This document shows positions 36,021 to 44,177 of a stretch of 64,000 bases of DNA, one piece after another. Within the stretch, counting starts at the first letter, position 1. Each line of letters starts with the position of its first letter. The position numbers were made by a program, and so were the translations under genes. The DNA is taken from positions 55,841 through 119,840 of the forward strand of contig JAIPEL010000001.1 in NCBI GenBank assembly GCA_021737185.1, given 5' to 3'. This DNA is from Desulfobacterales bacterium (GTDB taxonomy: Bacteria; Desulfobacterota; Desulfobacteria; Desulfobacterales; CAFBRK01). The notes under the pieces were generated by a model, which was not told where the DNA came from, did no database searches, and saw nothing but the letters and a program-made list of their open reading frames with translations.

Positions 36021-37211
36021 ATGGCCTTTTTTATCAGTCCCAAAATTGTTTTTGGAAAAGGAGTGCTAAAAAGGCTGGGATCGGAGCTGGGAAACGATGG
36101 CGCAAAAGTAGCGATTATCACCGACAAGACCATGGCCCAGCATGTCGGCACATTGAAGGAGGCGCTCCAGGAATTCGGATATCAGGTAAAAATATGGGAT
36201 GGCGCTGAACCGGAACCCTCTTTGGATCTCGCCGCTGAGGGAGGTCGGTTCTTATCCGAGTTCTCTCCTCAGTGGGTTGCCGCCTTCGGCGGGGGATCGG
36301 CCATAGATACGGCAAAGGCTTCTTGGATTTTATATGAAAGGCCGGATATCGAAGTTGGAGAACTCTACAAGGCGGCTAATCCAAAAGCAAAGCTGGGCCT
36401 GCGCAAAAAAGCATCTTTCATGGCCGTGCCGACTACCAGCGGCACCGGCTCTGAGGCCACTTGGGCCGTTGTATTGACCGACAAGAAGAAAAATCGCAAG
36501 GTCGCCTTTGCAAACAATGAAATCGTTCCGGATATTGCACTCCTCGTCCCGGAATTCACTGCGGGGATGCCAAAGTCGGTCACAGCCGGCACCGGCATGG
36601 ACGTGTTAGGGCATGCATTGGATGGATATACAGCCCGGCAACAGACGGATTTCAGTGACGGTTTGTGTCTGCAAGCGATTGGGATGTGTCTCGAATGGCT
36701 CCCCAAAGCGTTTCAAAACGGAGACGACCTGGAGGCAAGGGCCAAGATGCAGAATGCAGCCGCTATCGCTGGTATTGGGTTCGGCAATAGCAATACGTCC
36801 TTGTGTCATGCTCTTGCTCACTCTTTGGGGGTGGCCTTCAAAATGCCCCATGGCCGAGCTGTCGGCTTGGCTCTAACATACTCTCTGGATTATATCGCTT
36901 CGACAGCTCCAATCTCCGGTGCGCCGAACCCGGTCGAGCGCTTAGCGACCGTTGCACGTTTTGTCGGCATAAACGAGACAGACGCACAGGCGGCTATCGA
37001 TGCTCTGCTGGATAAGATTGACAGCTTGAAAAAAGAAATTCAGGAGCCGATTACGTTATCAGACGCTGGAATCTCAGAAGAGAAGTTTGCATCACAGCTG
37101 GAAAATCTGGTTCTGGGTGCGGCAAAGGATGTCAACATGTATTCCTCGCCCTGTGAGTGCAAAGATGATGCGTTGGAGCATTTGTTCCGGAAAATGTTTT
37201 CCGGACGGTAA
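36021..37211 (+). CDS. Iron-containing alcohol dehydrogenase
   Basis: The 396-residue group III alcohol dehydrogenase has the NAD(P) motif AFGGGSAIDTAK, VPTTSGTGSEAT, the metal-ligand helix GTGMDVLGHALDGYTA and the second ligand block LCHALAHSLGVAFKMPHG. The family reduces aldehydes or oxidises alcohols. Standing right before an AbfD-type dehydratase, it recalls the 4-hydroxybutyrate dehydrogenase/4-hydroxybutyryl-CoA dehydratase pair of aminobutyrate-fermenting clostridia, but specificity is inferred only. CAGGAGG precedes the ATG. The 135 bases upstream (35886-36020) contain a GC-rich stretch and no clear promoter. Confidence 0.9.
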   Translation: MAFFISPKIVFGKGVLKRLGSELGNDGAKVAIITDKTMAQHVGTLKEALQEFGYQVKIWDGAEPEPSLDLAAEGGRFLSEFSPQWVAAFGGGSAIDTAKASWILYERPDIEVGELYKAANPKAKLGLRKKASFMAVPTTSGTGSEATWAVVLTDKKKNRKVAFANNEIVPDIALLVPEFTAGMPKSVTAGTGMDVLGHALDGYTARQQTDFSDGLCLQAIGMCLEWLPKAFQNGDDLEARAKMQNAAAIAGIGFGNSNTSLCHALAHSLGVAFKMPHGRAVGLALTYSLDYIASTAPISGAPNPVERLATVARFVGINETDAQAAIDALLDKIDSLKKEIQEPITLSDAGISEEKFASQLENLVLGAAKDVNMYSSPCECKDDALEHLFRKMFSGR

Positions 37212-37311
37212 GCCGCACCCCGCCAGTCGGCGCGATTCTTCTGGAAAGAGACTGGGTTTTTGAATTTCCCGAGGAATCCCGACTGCCGATCAATGCACTG
37301 GAGAATGTACC

Positions 37312-38763
37312 ATGCCTATGATGACAGCCGAACAATACGAAAAAAGCCTTCGAAAGCTCAATTTAAAAGTCTACATGTTCGGGGAACAGATAAAAAACGT
37401 CGTCGACGATCCGATTATACGGCCGTCGATGAATGCCGTAGCCAAGACTTATGAATTGGCGCATAAGCCCGAACATGAAGACCTGATGACGGCGAAATCA
37501 CACCTCAATGGAGCGAAAGTCAACCGGTTCACCCATATTCATCAAAACATAGACGACCTGGTGAAGAAAAGCAAAATGGGGAGGCTTTTGGGCGCCCATA
37601 CCGGCTGCTGTTTTCAACGCTGCGTGGGGATGGATACTTTAAACGCCCTCTCAATGACGACCTATGACATCGATCAAAAATACGGAACCGACTACTATCA
37701 ACGTTTCGAGAAGTATCTGGAATACGTACAGGCAAACGATTTGACCTGCGACGGTGCGATGACCGATCCCAAGGGAGATCGATCTTTACCGCCTCACAAG
37801 CAAAAAGATCCGGATATGTTTGTGCACGTGGTAGAAGAACTACCGGACGGTATCGTTGTCCGGGGAGCCAAAGCTCACCAAACCGGAGCTGTAAACTCCC
37901 ATGAAATCATTGTGATGCCCACCATTTCCCTGCGGGAACCGGACAAGGATTATGCCGTCTCTTTCGCCTTGCCCAGCGATGCCGAAGGGATCACCTACAT
38001 CATGGGCCGCCAGTCTTGCGATACCCGGAAGCTGGAAGGAGAAAAGAATATTGACCGGGGGAATTTGTATTTTGGGGGCCATGAAGCATTGGTGGTGCTC
38101 GACGATGTATTTGTTCCCTGGGACCGGGTCTTTATGTTCAAAGAGTATGATTTTTCCGGTCAGTTGGTGGAGCAGTTCGCTTCCTATCATCGTCAAAGCT
38201 ATGCTTGTAAAGTCGGTGTCGGTGACGTGCTGATCGGAGCGGCTGTGGCTGCGGCCGAGTACAACGGTGTGGAACGAGCTTCCCATATCCGAGATAAAAT
38301 CATCGAAATGAACCATTTAAACGAGACGCTGTATTGCGGCTGCATCGCATGCGCTTCGGAAGGGCATAAGGAACCGAGCGGCACGTATTATGTGAACACC
38401 CTTCTTGCCAACGTTCACAAACAGAATGTAACCCGGTTTCCGTACGAAATGGCAAGATTGGCTCAAGATGTCGCCGGCGGATTGATGGTCACGCTTCCTT
38501 CGGAAAAAGACTTGAAATCTGCCGAGGTGGGAAAATGGATCGAGAAGTACTTTAAAGCTCGCGAGGGTGTGCCGACGGAAAACCGTATGCGGATTCTCAG
38601 GCTGATCGAAAACCTCACCCTCGGTACAGCCGCAGTGGGGTATCTGACTGAATCAATGCATGGCGCAGGATCGCCGCAGGCACAGCGGATAATGATCTCC
38701 CGCCAAATCAACCTGGATCAGAAAAAGCGATTGGCCCAGTTTCTCTGCGGAATTGAAGAATAA
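37312..38763 (+). CDS. abfD: 4-hydroxybutyryl-CoA dehydratase/vinylacetyl-CoA isomerase (AbfD type)
   Basis: The 483-residue protein belongs to the FAD- and [4Fe-4S]-containing radical dehydratase group related to 4-hydroxyphenylacetate hydroxylase. C100 and C104 in CCFQRC match cluster ligands C99 and C103 of the Clostridium aminobutyricum enzyme; E258 (FGGHEALVV) matches E257; H293, Y297, C299 and K300 in SYHRQSYACKVGVGD match H292, Y296, C299 and K300. The His-Cys ligand spacing is one residue shorter than in the clostridial enzyme. Overall similarity (DGAMTDPKGDR, VRGAKAHQTGAVNSHEIIV) is close enough to support dehydration of 4-hydroxybutyryl-CoA or a near analogue to an enoyl-CoA. Confidence 0.88.
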   Translation: MPMMTAEQYEKSLRKLNLKVYMFGEQIKNVVDDPIIRPSMNAVAKTYELAHKPEHEDLMTAKSHLNGAKVNRFTHIHQNIDDLVKKSKMGRLLGAHTGCCFQRCVGMDTLNALSMTTYDIDQKYGTDYYQRFEKYLEYVQANDLTCDGAMTDPKGDRSLPPHKQKDPDMFVHVVEELPDGIVVRGAKAHQTGAVNSHEIIVMPTISLREPDKDYAVSFALPSDAEGITYIMGRQSCDTRKLEGEKNIDRGNLYFGGHEALVVLDDVFVPWDRVFMFKEYDFSGQLVEQFASYHRQSYACKVGVGDVLIGAAVAAAEYNGVERASHIRDKIIEMNHLNETLYCGCIACASEGHKEPSGTYYVNTLLANVHKQNVTRFPYEMARLAQDVAGGLMVTLPSEKDLKSAEVGKWIEKYFKAREGVPTENRMRILRLIENLTLGTAAVGYLTESMHGAGSPQAQRIMISRQINLDQKKRLAQFLCGIEE

Positions 38764-38790
38764 TCGAAACGGTATTTGGAGGAGCCGTTT

Positions 38791-39798
38791 ATGTGGAATG
38801 AACAAAAATGCGACAGATGTGGTGACTGTCTTGTGAAATGTCAATATGTGGACTACCCGCGTGAAAAGGCGATTTCACAGATCGAAAAACTCATCTTTGG
38901 CGAAAACGCTGAAATTCTTTCTGAATGCATTACGTGTTGTGCCTGCAACGAATATTGCCCCCAGGGGGCCGACCCATTTGAGCTCATCAATGAATTGCAG
39001 GAAAAATATGGTGTTTTGCCAGTGCCGGAGAAGACGGCCAGATGGATGGCTGCAGGAGCCATGGTGCCTTCTGAAAAACTCGAAGGGGGCGATGAAAAAC
39101 CGGCGCTTTCGCTTTGCGTGATGGAACCGATGGTTCCTTCACAAGCGCTTGACGGCGACCTGTTCGCGAATATGACCGTTTTGAAAGGGGGTGATTATTT
39201 TTGTTTTCTAGGCAATATCCACATCGGGAAAGCAAGTCCGGTTAAAGAAAACGCACAGAGGTTCATAGGAAATCTCGCGGCCACCGGTGCAAAGCGGATC
39301 GTTCTTTTCCATGACGACTGCTATGCCATGATAAAGAAAATGCCGGAATTGGATATCGAAGTTCCCTTCGAGGCCGTTCATTTGGTCGAATACCTAAGAG
39401 AGTATTTGAAATCGAATCGAGATAAGATCAAGCCGTTGGATCGGAAAATTGCCTATCAAAGGCCCTGTGCTTCCCGATTTTCACCGGAACTAGATCCTGT
39501 TCTTGATGACGTCTTTGAATTGATGGGAGTGGAACGCACGGACAGAGCCTATGATCGGGATACCGCCTTGTGCTGCGGTACCATTTTTTCAAAAATCTAT
39601 CCAGAAAAAATTCAGTCGGTTCAACAAAAAAACATGGACGACATGGTGAATGCAGGTTCCGAGGCGATGGTTTTCCTCTGCCCTGTGTGCATGGCCGGAT
39701 TAGCCTCCTTGGTCAAGCAAAGAGATCGGTCGCCAATCTTTATTACCGAGCTGGTTCGGATGGCAGTCGGAGAACTGCCCTTTCCTGATCCCGCTTAG
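38791..39798 (+). CDS. Ferredoxin-HdrB/LutA-like Fe-S oxidoreductase
   Basis: A 335-residue protein. The N-terminal ferredoxin domain has CDRCGDCLVKCQYVDYP and CITCCACNEYCPQGADP; the C-terminal half carries the CCG-type cysteine motifs seen in HdrB, GlpC and LutA (HDDCYAMIKK, QRPCASRFSP, TALCCGTIF, FLCPVCMAGL). Such proteins accept electrons from dehydrogenases and pass them to quinone or to heterodisulfide-type systems. Position directly after AbfD and before the transporter suggests it serves one of the oxidations of this operon. The ATG at 38791 has GGAGGAG upstream. Confidence 0.85.
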   Translation: MWNEQKCDRCGDCLVKCQYVDYPREKAISQIEKLIFGENAEILSECITCCACNEYCPQGADPFELINELQEKYGVLPVPEKTARWMAAGAMVPSEKLEGGDEKPALSLCVMEPMVPSQALDGDLFANMTVLKGGDYFCFLGNIHIGKASPVKENAQRFIGNLAATGAKRIVLFHDDCYAMIKKMPELDIEVPFEAVHLVEYLREYLKSNRDKIKPLDRKIAYQRPCASRFSPELDPVLDDVFELMGVERTDRAYDRDTALCCGTIFSKIYPEKIQSVQQKNMDDMVNAGSEAMVFLCPVCMAGLASLVKQRDRSPIFITELVRMAVGELPFPDPA

Positions 39799-39890
39799 GG
39801 CGCTCCGATCAATCCCGAAAGATTCTTCACCCTCAAACTTGATTCGTTTTTTTGTCCACGCCTTCCAAAAAACAGCGAAAGGAGACAGTA

Positions 39891-40967
39891 ATGAAACGGA
39901 CACTCGGCACTACCTTTAGGGGAATTCTGTGCATAGTTGCAGCGATGTTTTTGATGGTCGTTATCATGTCTCAAACAAGTCCGGCGTATGCCAAGGACAA
40001 GATCGTCTGGAAGGCCACATCTGCCTATGGAGCCGGGCTTTCCTACCATCAACACGCAGAGTATTTTGCACAACGGGTAAAGGAGATGAGTGGCGGCCGG
40101 CTGATCATCCAAATGAATACGGGGGGTTCCATCGTGCCGGTATTCAGCGAGCAGGAGGCGGTGCATCGAGGATCGATCGATCTGAGCTGCAGCAGTTCCA
40201 TGTATATCCGCGGCAAATTTCCGGCGGCTGTGCAGCTTGGCACGTCGATGTATGCCTTCACCCAGCAGGAGTTCATGGCTTGGCTCGAGTACGGGGGTGG
40301 CTATGAACTCTGGCAGGCAATGTACGATAATAAAGACTGGAATGTAAAAGTGCTCCCAGCTTTTTGCATTTACGGCACGGAAAGTCTGGGCTGGTATCGC
40401 AAGCCGATTAGAAAGCCTGAAGACTTCAAGGGGATGAAATACCGGACGGTCGGCGAATGGGGCGAAGTGGTCCAGAGCCTTGGCGGCTCCGTTATTTCGA
40501 TCCCCGGAGGCGAGCTCTACAGCGCACTGGAAAAAGGGGTGCTGGATGGGACCGATATGAGTCATCCTTCGTTCGATAAAGGACTCGGTCTTTACGAAAT
40601 ATGTAATTACAATGTCTATCCTGGCGTCCACCAGACCAGCGGTCCGATGGAGACGTTGGTTAATAAGGACAAGTGGAATGCCCTTCCAGATGATCTTAAA
40701 CAAATCGTCATCGCTGCCCTCAGAGAAACGACCTTTCGCAGCATGACCAAAACCATCATTGAAGATGCTGAGGCGGTGGAGTTTTTCAGGTCCAAGGGAG
40801 TTGAAATCATTCGTCTTTCGCCTGAAATGCTAGACGTTCTGAAAAATGAAGTCAACAAGGTTCTAGATGAACGGGCGGAAAAATATCCCTTCTATGGTGT
40901 TGTGCTCAAATCCAAAAGGGATTTTCATGAAAAATGGAAGAAATATGAGGATCTGCAAAGCTGGTAG
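39891..40967 (+). CDS. dctP: TRAP transporter substrate-binding protein (DctP family)
   Basis: The 358-residue precursor has a basic N-terminus, a hydrophobic core GILCIVAAMFLMVVIM and a likely cleavage after SPAYA (about residue 33), then the DctP fold (FAQRVKEMSGGRLIIQMNTG, GMKYRTVGEWGEVVQSLGGS, DGTDMSHPSFDKGLGLYEIC). It captures an organic acid in the periplasm for the DctQM permease. AAAGGAG precedes the ATG at 39891. The aromatic arginine-containing ligand region cannot be resolved to a substrate. A long hairpin follows the gene. Confidence 0.92.
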   Translation: MKRTLGTTFRGILCIVAAMFLMVVIMSQTSPAYAKDKIVWKATSAYGAGLSYHQHAEYFAQRVKEMSGGRLIIQMNTGGSIVPVFSEQEAVHRGSIDLSCSSSMYIRGKFPAAVQLGTSMYAFTQQEFMAWLEYGGGYELWQAMYDNKDWNVKVLPAFCIYGTESLGWYRKPIRKPEDFKGMKYRTVGEWGEVVQSLGGSVISIPGGELYSALEKGVLDGTDMSHPSFDKGLGLYEICNYNVYPGVHQTSGPMETLVNKDKWNALPDDLKQIVIAALRETTFRSMTKTIIEDAEAVEFFRSKGVEIIRLSPEMLDVLKNEVNKVLDERAEKYPFYGVVLKSKRDFHEKWKKYEDLQSW

Positions 40968-40980
40968 AAAATCCCTGTAG

Positions 40981-41050
40981 CAAACTGCCCTGGACATGGA
41001 GAAGAGAAACTCCATTGCCCATATTTCAGAACTGTGTCCAGGGTAGTTTG
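40981..41050 (+). promoter_or_regulatory. Long stem-loop between dctP and dctQ
   Basis: CAAACTGCCCTGGACA (40981-40996) pairs with TGTCCAGGGTAGTTTG (41035-41050) over 16 positions with one G-T pair; an inner TGGAG/CTCCA hairpin sits at 40997-41014. It lies 14 bases after the dctP stop, and TTCTTCCTTCC follows. It is suited to act as a partial terminator or 3' protector so that the binding protein is made in excess of the permease. Confidence 0.65.
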
Positions 41051-41161
41051 TTCTTCCTTCCACCCTTATTTATTGACGTTGCAAGGGATATCAGCTGATA
41101 ATCATCCCAAGGACAAAGAATAGATCCCAACGTTCGTTATTTTATAAAAAGAGGTGCTTCT

Positions 41162-41677
41162 TTGAAGATTCAAAAATTTTTAAATCTCGTGGATTCCATC
41201 AGCAAATGGACTGGCACGGCGGTGTCTTGGCTGATGCTGGTTCTCGTCTTGGAACTCGTCTACGATACAGTCGCCCGTTATGTCTTCAACGCGCCTACCA
41301 TCTGGTCCTTTGATATTTCATACATGCTCTACTCTATATTGTTCATGATCGGAGGTGCTTACACCCTTCTGGTTCAAGAACACATCCGGGTCGACATGTT
41401 CTATGAGAAGTTTTCGAAGAAGAAAAAGGCGCTTGTAGACATTATTGGGTACCTTCTGTTTTTCTTTCCAGCCATCGGAGGAATGTTTGTTTTCGGGATC
41501 CTCTTTACCCATGAGTCCTGGGCTATTGGCGAACACTGCACAAAAAGCTACTGGAGCCCACCAGTATATCATTTCAAGACGGTGATTCCTATCGCGGCCT
41601 TTCTCCTTCTTCTTCAGGGAATTGCAGAGTTTATTCGGTCGATAATCGACTTAACAGAAAAAGACAAGGAGCTTTAA
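41162..41677 (+). CDS. dctQ: TRAP transporter small permease (DctQ)
   Basis: The 171-residue protein has four predicted membrane segments (SWLMLVLVLELVY; ISYMLYSILFMIGGAYTLL; IIGYLLFFFPAIGGMFVFGI; VIPIAAFLLLLQGIAEFI) and the family pattern LVQEHIRVDMFYEKFSKK between the second and third. It forms the symporter with DctM. The start is TTG with GAGGTG upstream. Spacing to dctM is one base. Confidence 0.9.
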   Translation: MKIQKFLNLVDSISKWTGTAVSWLMLVLVLELVYDTVARYVFNAPTIWSFDISYMLYSILFMIGGAYTLLVQEHIRVDMFYEKFSKKKKALVDIIGYLLFFFPAIGGMFVFGILFTHESWAIGEHCTKSYWSPPVYHFKTVIPIAAFLLLLQGIAEFIRSIIDLTEKDKEL

Positions 41678-41678
41678 A

Positions 41679-43001
41679 TTGGGTTCTGAACTGCTTCTGC
41701 TGATCCTCTTCGGGACTCTTCTGGTCGGGGTATTTTTAGGGTTTCCGGTTGCATTCGTGATGCTGGGCTCGGGACTCATTGTAGGTTTCCTCGGGCAGGG
41801 GAGTTGCTTTTTCCACACCCTGATGTTTCGGACCTATGGTGTGATGGAACACTATGAACTGGTGGCGATTCCTCTTTTCGTTTTTATGGGTGTCATGTTG
41901 GAGAGATCCGGTGTGGCCGAGCGCCTGTTTTCGGCTTTTCACTACACATTGGGGGGGTTGCGGGGAGGACTGGCCCTGACGACCGTTGCGATCTGTACCA
42001 TCATGGCCGCGGCCACCGGCATCGTGGGGGCATCGGTTGTTTCCATGGGTCTGTTCGCATTGCCGGCCATGCTGAAAAGAAATTACGATAAGGGGTTGAG
42101 TTCCGGGGCGGTTTGTGCCGGAGGGACTCTGGGAATTCTCATACCGCCGAGTGTCATGCTCGTGGTTTACGGACCGATGGCCGCGATTTCGGTGGGCCGC
42201 CTATTCATGGGTGCGGTTTTTCCAGGACTGATTCTTTCCGGGCTTTATATGATCTACATCCTTTTACGTTGCTACCTGAATCCGAAGCTGGGCCCGGCAA
42301 TGGACAAAGCAGAAAGATCGATCGGGACCAAGAAGAAAATCTGGCTGATCGTCACCTCCCTTCTCCCTACGTTGTTTGTCATCCTTGCTGTGATGGGATC
42401 TATCTTTTTCGGTCTGGCGACACCGACTGCTGCTGCTGCAACCGGTGCGCTGGCCGCCATGCTGCTGGCTCTGGGCTATCGAAAACTCACCTTCAAAGTG
42501 ATGCACCAATCGATGCTCGCAAGCTTGAGGGTTACCGCCATGATCATGTGGACAGTGGTGGGGGCCTTTGTCTTTACGGGTGCTTTCATGTCAGTGGGCG
42601 GCGGTGTCGTGGTAAAAGATTTTCTGCTCTCCATTCCTGTCGGTCCAATGTCGCTGGTGTTAATCATGGGCGTGGCCTTTCTGATACTTGGCTTTGTCAT
42701 GGAATGGGTGGGAATAATTCCGATTCTGGTTCCTATCTTTACCCCTGTACTCAAACAAATAGGCATCGACCCACTCTGGGCGGCCATCGTTTTTTGCATG
42801 ATCATGCAGACATCGTTTCTAACCCCGCCGATGGCCCCTACCTTGTTCTATCTTAAAGGAGTAGCTCCGCCTGAAATCAACTTCGGTAAACACATCATCG
42901 CTGGTGTTTTGCCTTTTCTTGCCATTCAAATCCTGGGAGTTTTGCTGGTCATTTTTTTCCCGCAGCTGGCAACTTGGCTACCCAGCATAATGTACCGGTA
43001 A
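41679..43001 (+). CDS. dctM: TRAP transporter large permease (DctM)
   Basis: The 440-residue, 11-12 helix protein is the sodium-driven transport subunit. Family patterns: GFPVAFVMLGSGLIVGFLG, ALTTVAICTIMAAATGIVGA, GTLGILIPPSVMLVVYGPMA, GLATPTAAAATGALAAMLLA and LTPPMAPTLFYLKGVAPPEI. The start is TTG preceded by AAGGAG inside the dctQ end. Together with dctP and dctQ it makes a complete transporter, most often for C4-dicarboxylates, 2-oxo acids or sugar acids. Confidence 0.93.
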   Translation: MGSELLLLILFGTLLVGVFLGFPVAFVMLGSGLIVGFLGQGSCFFHTLMFRTYGVMEHYELVAIPLFVFMGVMLERSGVAERLFSAFHYTLGGLRGGLALTTVAICTIMAAATGIVGASVVSMGLFALPAMLKRNYDKGLSSGAVCAGGTLGILIPPSVMLVVYGPMAAISVGRLFMGAVFPGLILSGLYMIYILLRCYLNPKLGPAMDKAERSIGTKKKIWLIVTSLLPTLFVILAVMGSIFFGLATPTAAAATGALAAMLLALGYRKLTFKVMHQSMLASLRVTAMIMWTVVGAFVFTGAFMSVGGGVVVKDFLLSIPVGPMSLVLIMGVAFLILGFVMEWVGIIPILVPIFTPVLKQIGIDPLWAAIVFCMIMQTSFLTPPMAPTLFYLKGVAPPEINFGKHIIAGVLPFLAIQILGVLLVIFFPQLATWLPSIMYR

Positions 43002-43098
43002 ACCCCGGCGACAACTCGGGAGGCAGAAAAGAGCTTCAATCGAACATTTTACGTTTTACCGGAACAAAACACATCCAAAGTATGTCAAGGAGGTCGAA

Positions 43099-43351
43099 AT
43101 GATCCTCAAGCACTATGCGAGGGATCGATTTTTAAACCGATGCCCAGAGTCCGCACCACAGTCACCCATGGGAGCACACGGCCTTCGTTATCAGCGGACA
43201 CGGCATCGCCATGGTGGGCGGAAAAGAGTATACGATCCGTGCAGGAGACGTATTTTTTATACCTCCCGGTGAAGAACATTTTTTCAAGACGTCCGATGAG
43301 CCTATGGAAATATAGTGTCTGATTCCGACCAATGAAAAAGAGGAAGAATAG
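43099..43351 (+). pseudogene. Broken cupin-domain gene
   Basis: AAGGAGG precedes ATG 43099 (MILKHYARDRF), but the cupin core HSHPWEHTAFVISGHGIAMV and GGKEYTIRAGDVFFIPPGEE is in another frame, beginning near 43154, and is cut by a TAG at 43313-43315. After that stop the same frame goes on as CLIPTNEKEEE to 43351, which is the normal end of such proteins. At least one frameshift, one nonsense codon and loss of much of the N-terminal half make it non-functional. The intact ancestor would have been a small one-domain cupin. Confidence 0.75.
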
Positions 43352-43479
43352 AATTTAGACAAGCAGAAAACTTTCCCCCACGGGCTCCTTTGATCCGCAA
43401 TGATGAAAGTTGGGACTCCCGGTTGGGTGAACGCGTGCAAACAGAGCAGATCCAACATCTTTTACGGAGACTACGGCAA

Positions 43480-44124
43480 ATGACCAATGATTATCAAGAC
43501 TGGCGCTGGCAGAAACTGGGAGAAAAATGTGTAGAGAACCTAAAAAAAAATGAATTCGATGCGCGGCTATCGCCGTCTATCGACGACGCCAGACAGATCA
43601 TAGAAGACATAACTGGTGAATACGAGACATTCGGTTTCGGCGGATCCGATACTTCCCGATCCCTGGGAATTATCCCCAGACTCAAGAAAAAAGGAAAAAC
43701 CGTCTACGACCACTGGGAGCCGGGGTTAAGCCCGGAAACGTATCAGACGCTGCGACTTCAGCAGGGAAGATGCGACTGCTTTTTTTGCAGCGCTAATGCC
43801 ATTTCAGCTACCGGTGAAGTCGTTAACGTCGACGGCATCGGAAACCGTACCAGCGCAATGATGTTCGGACCCAAAAAGGTGGTCATCGTTGCCGGCATGA
43901 ACAAGGTCACACACACGCTGCAAGAAGCATTGGATAGGGTACGGGAGGTCGCCGGCCCTATGCGCGCCAAGAGTCTGAACATGGAAGCACCGTGTGCGAA
44001 AACAGGTTTTTGCTCGGACTGCAACGCCCCGCAGCGGATATGCCGCATCACGGCGATATTACATCGAAAACCGATGCTGACCGATGTATCCGTCATATTG
44101 ATCAAAGAACATTTGGGTTTCTAA
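43480..44124 (+). CDS. LUD-domain protein (LutC-like)
   Basis: The 214-residue protein starts MTNDYQDWRWQKLGEKCVEN at 43480, after CGGAGA, and shows the LUD core FGFGGSDTSRSLGIIPRLKK, CDCFFCSANAISATGEVVNV and FGPKKVVIVAGMNKVTHTLQ. The C-terminus has a Cys cluster, CAKTGFCSDCNAPQRIC, common in stand-alone LUD proteins. LUD proteins act with LutA/LutB-type Fe-S proteins in lactate oxidation, so it may pair with the HdrB-like protein at 38791. That pairing is inferred. Confidence 0.85.
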   Translation: MTNDYQDWRWQKLGEKCVENLKKNEFDARLSPSIDDARQIIEDITGEYETFGFGGSDTSRSLGIIPRLKKKGKTVYDHWEPGLSPETYQTLRLQQGRCDCFFCSANAISATGEVVNVDGIGNRTSAMMFGPKKVVIVAGMNKVTHTLQEALDRVREVAGPMRAKSLNMEAPCAKTGFCSDCNAPQRICRITAILHRKPMLTDVSVILIKEHLGF

Positions 44125-44177
44125 AGGGGGGGTGCCGATTTCGGTTTTTCACGAAACAGAAGGAGTTGCCGCGGAAA

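Noticed and set aside
36021..38763. Reading the island simply as an aminobutyrate/4-hydroxybutyrate fermentation cluster
   Set aside because: Fe-ADH plus AbfD fit, but no 4-aminobutyrate transaminase or 4-hydroxybutyrate CoA-transferase is adjacent and most other genes would be unexplained.
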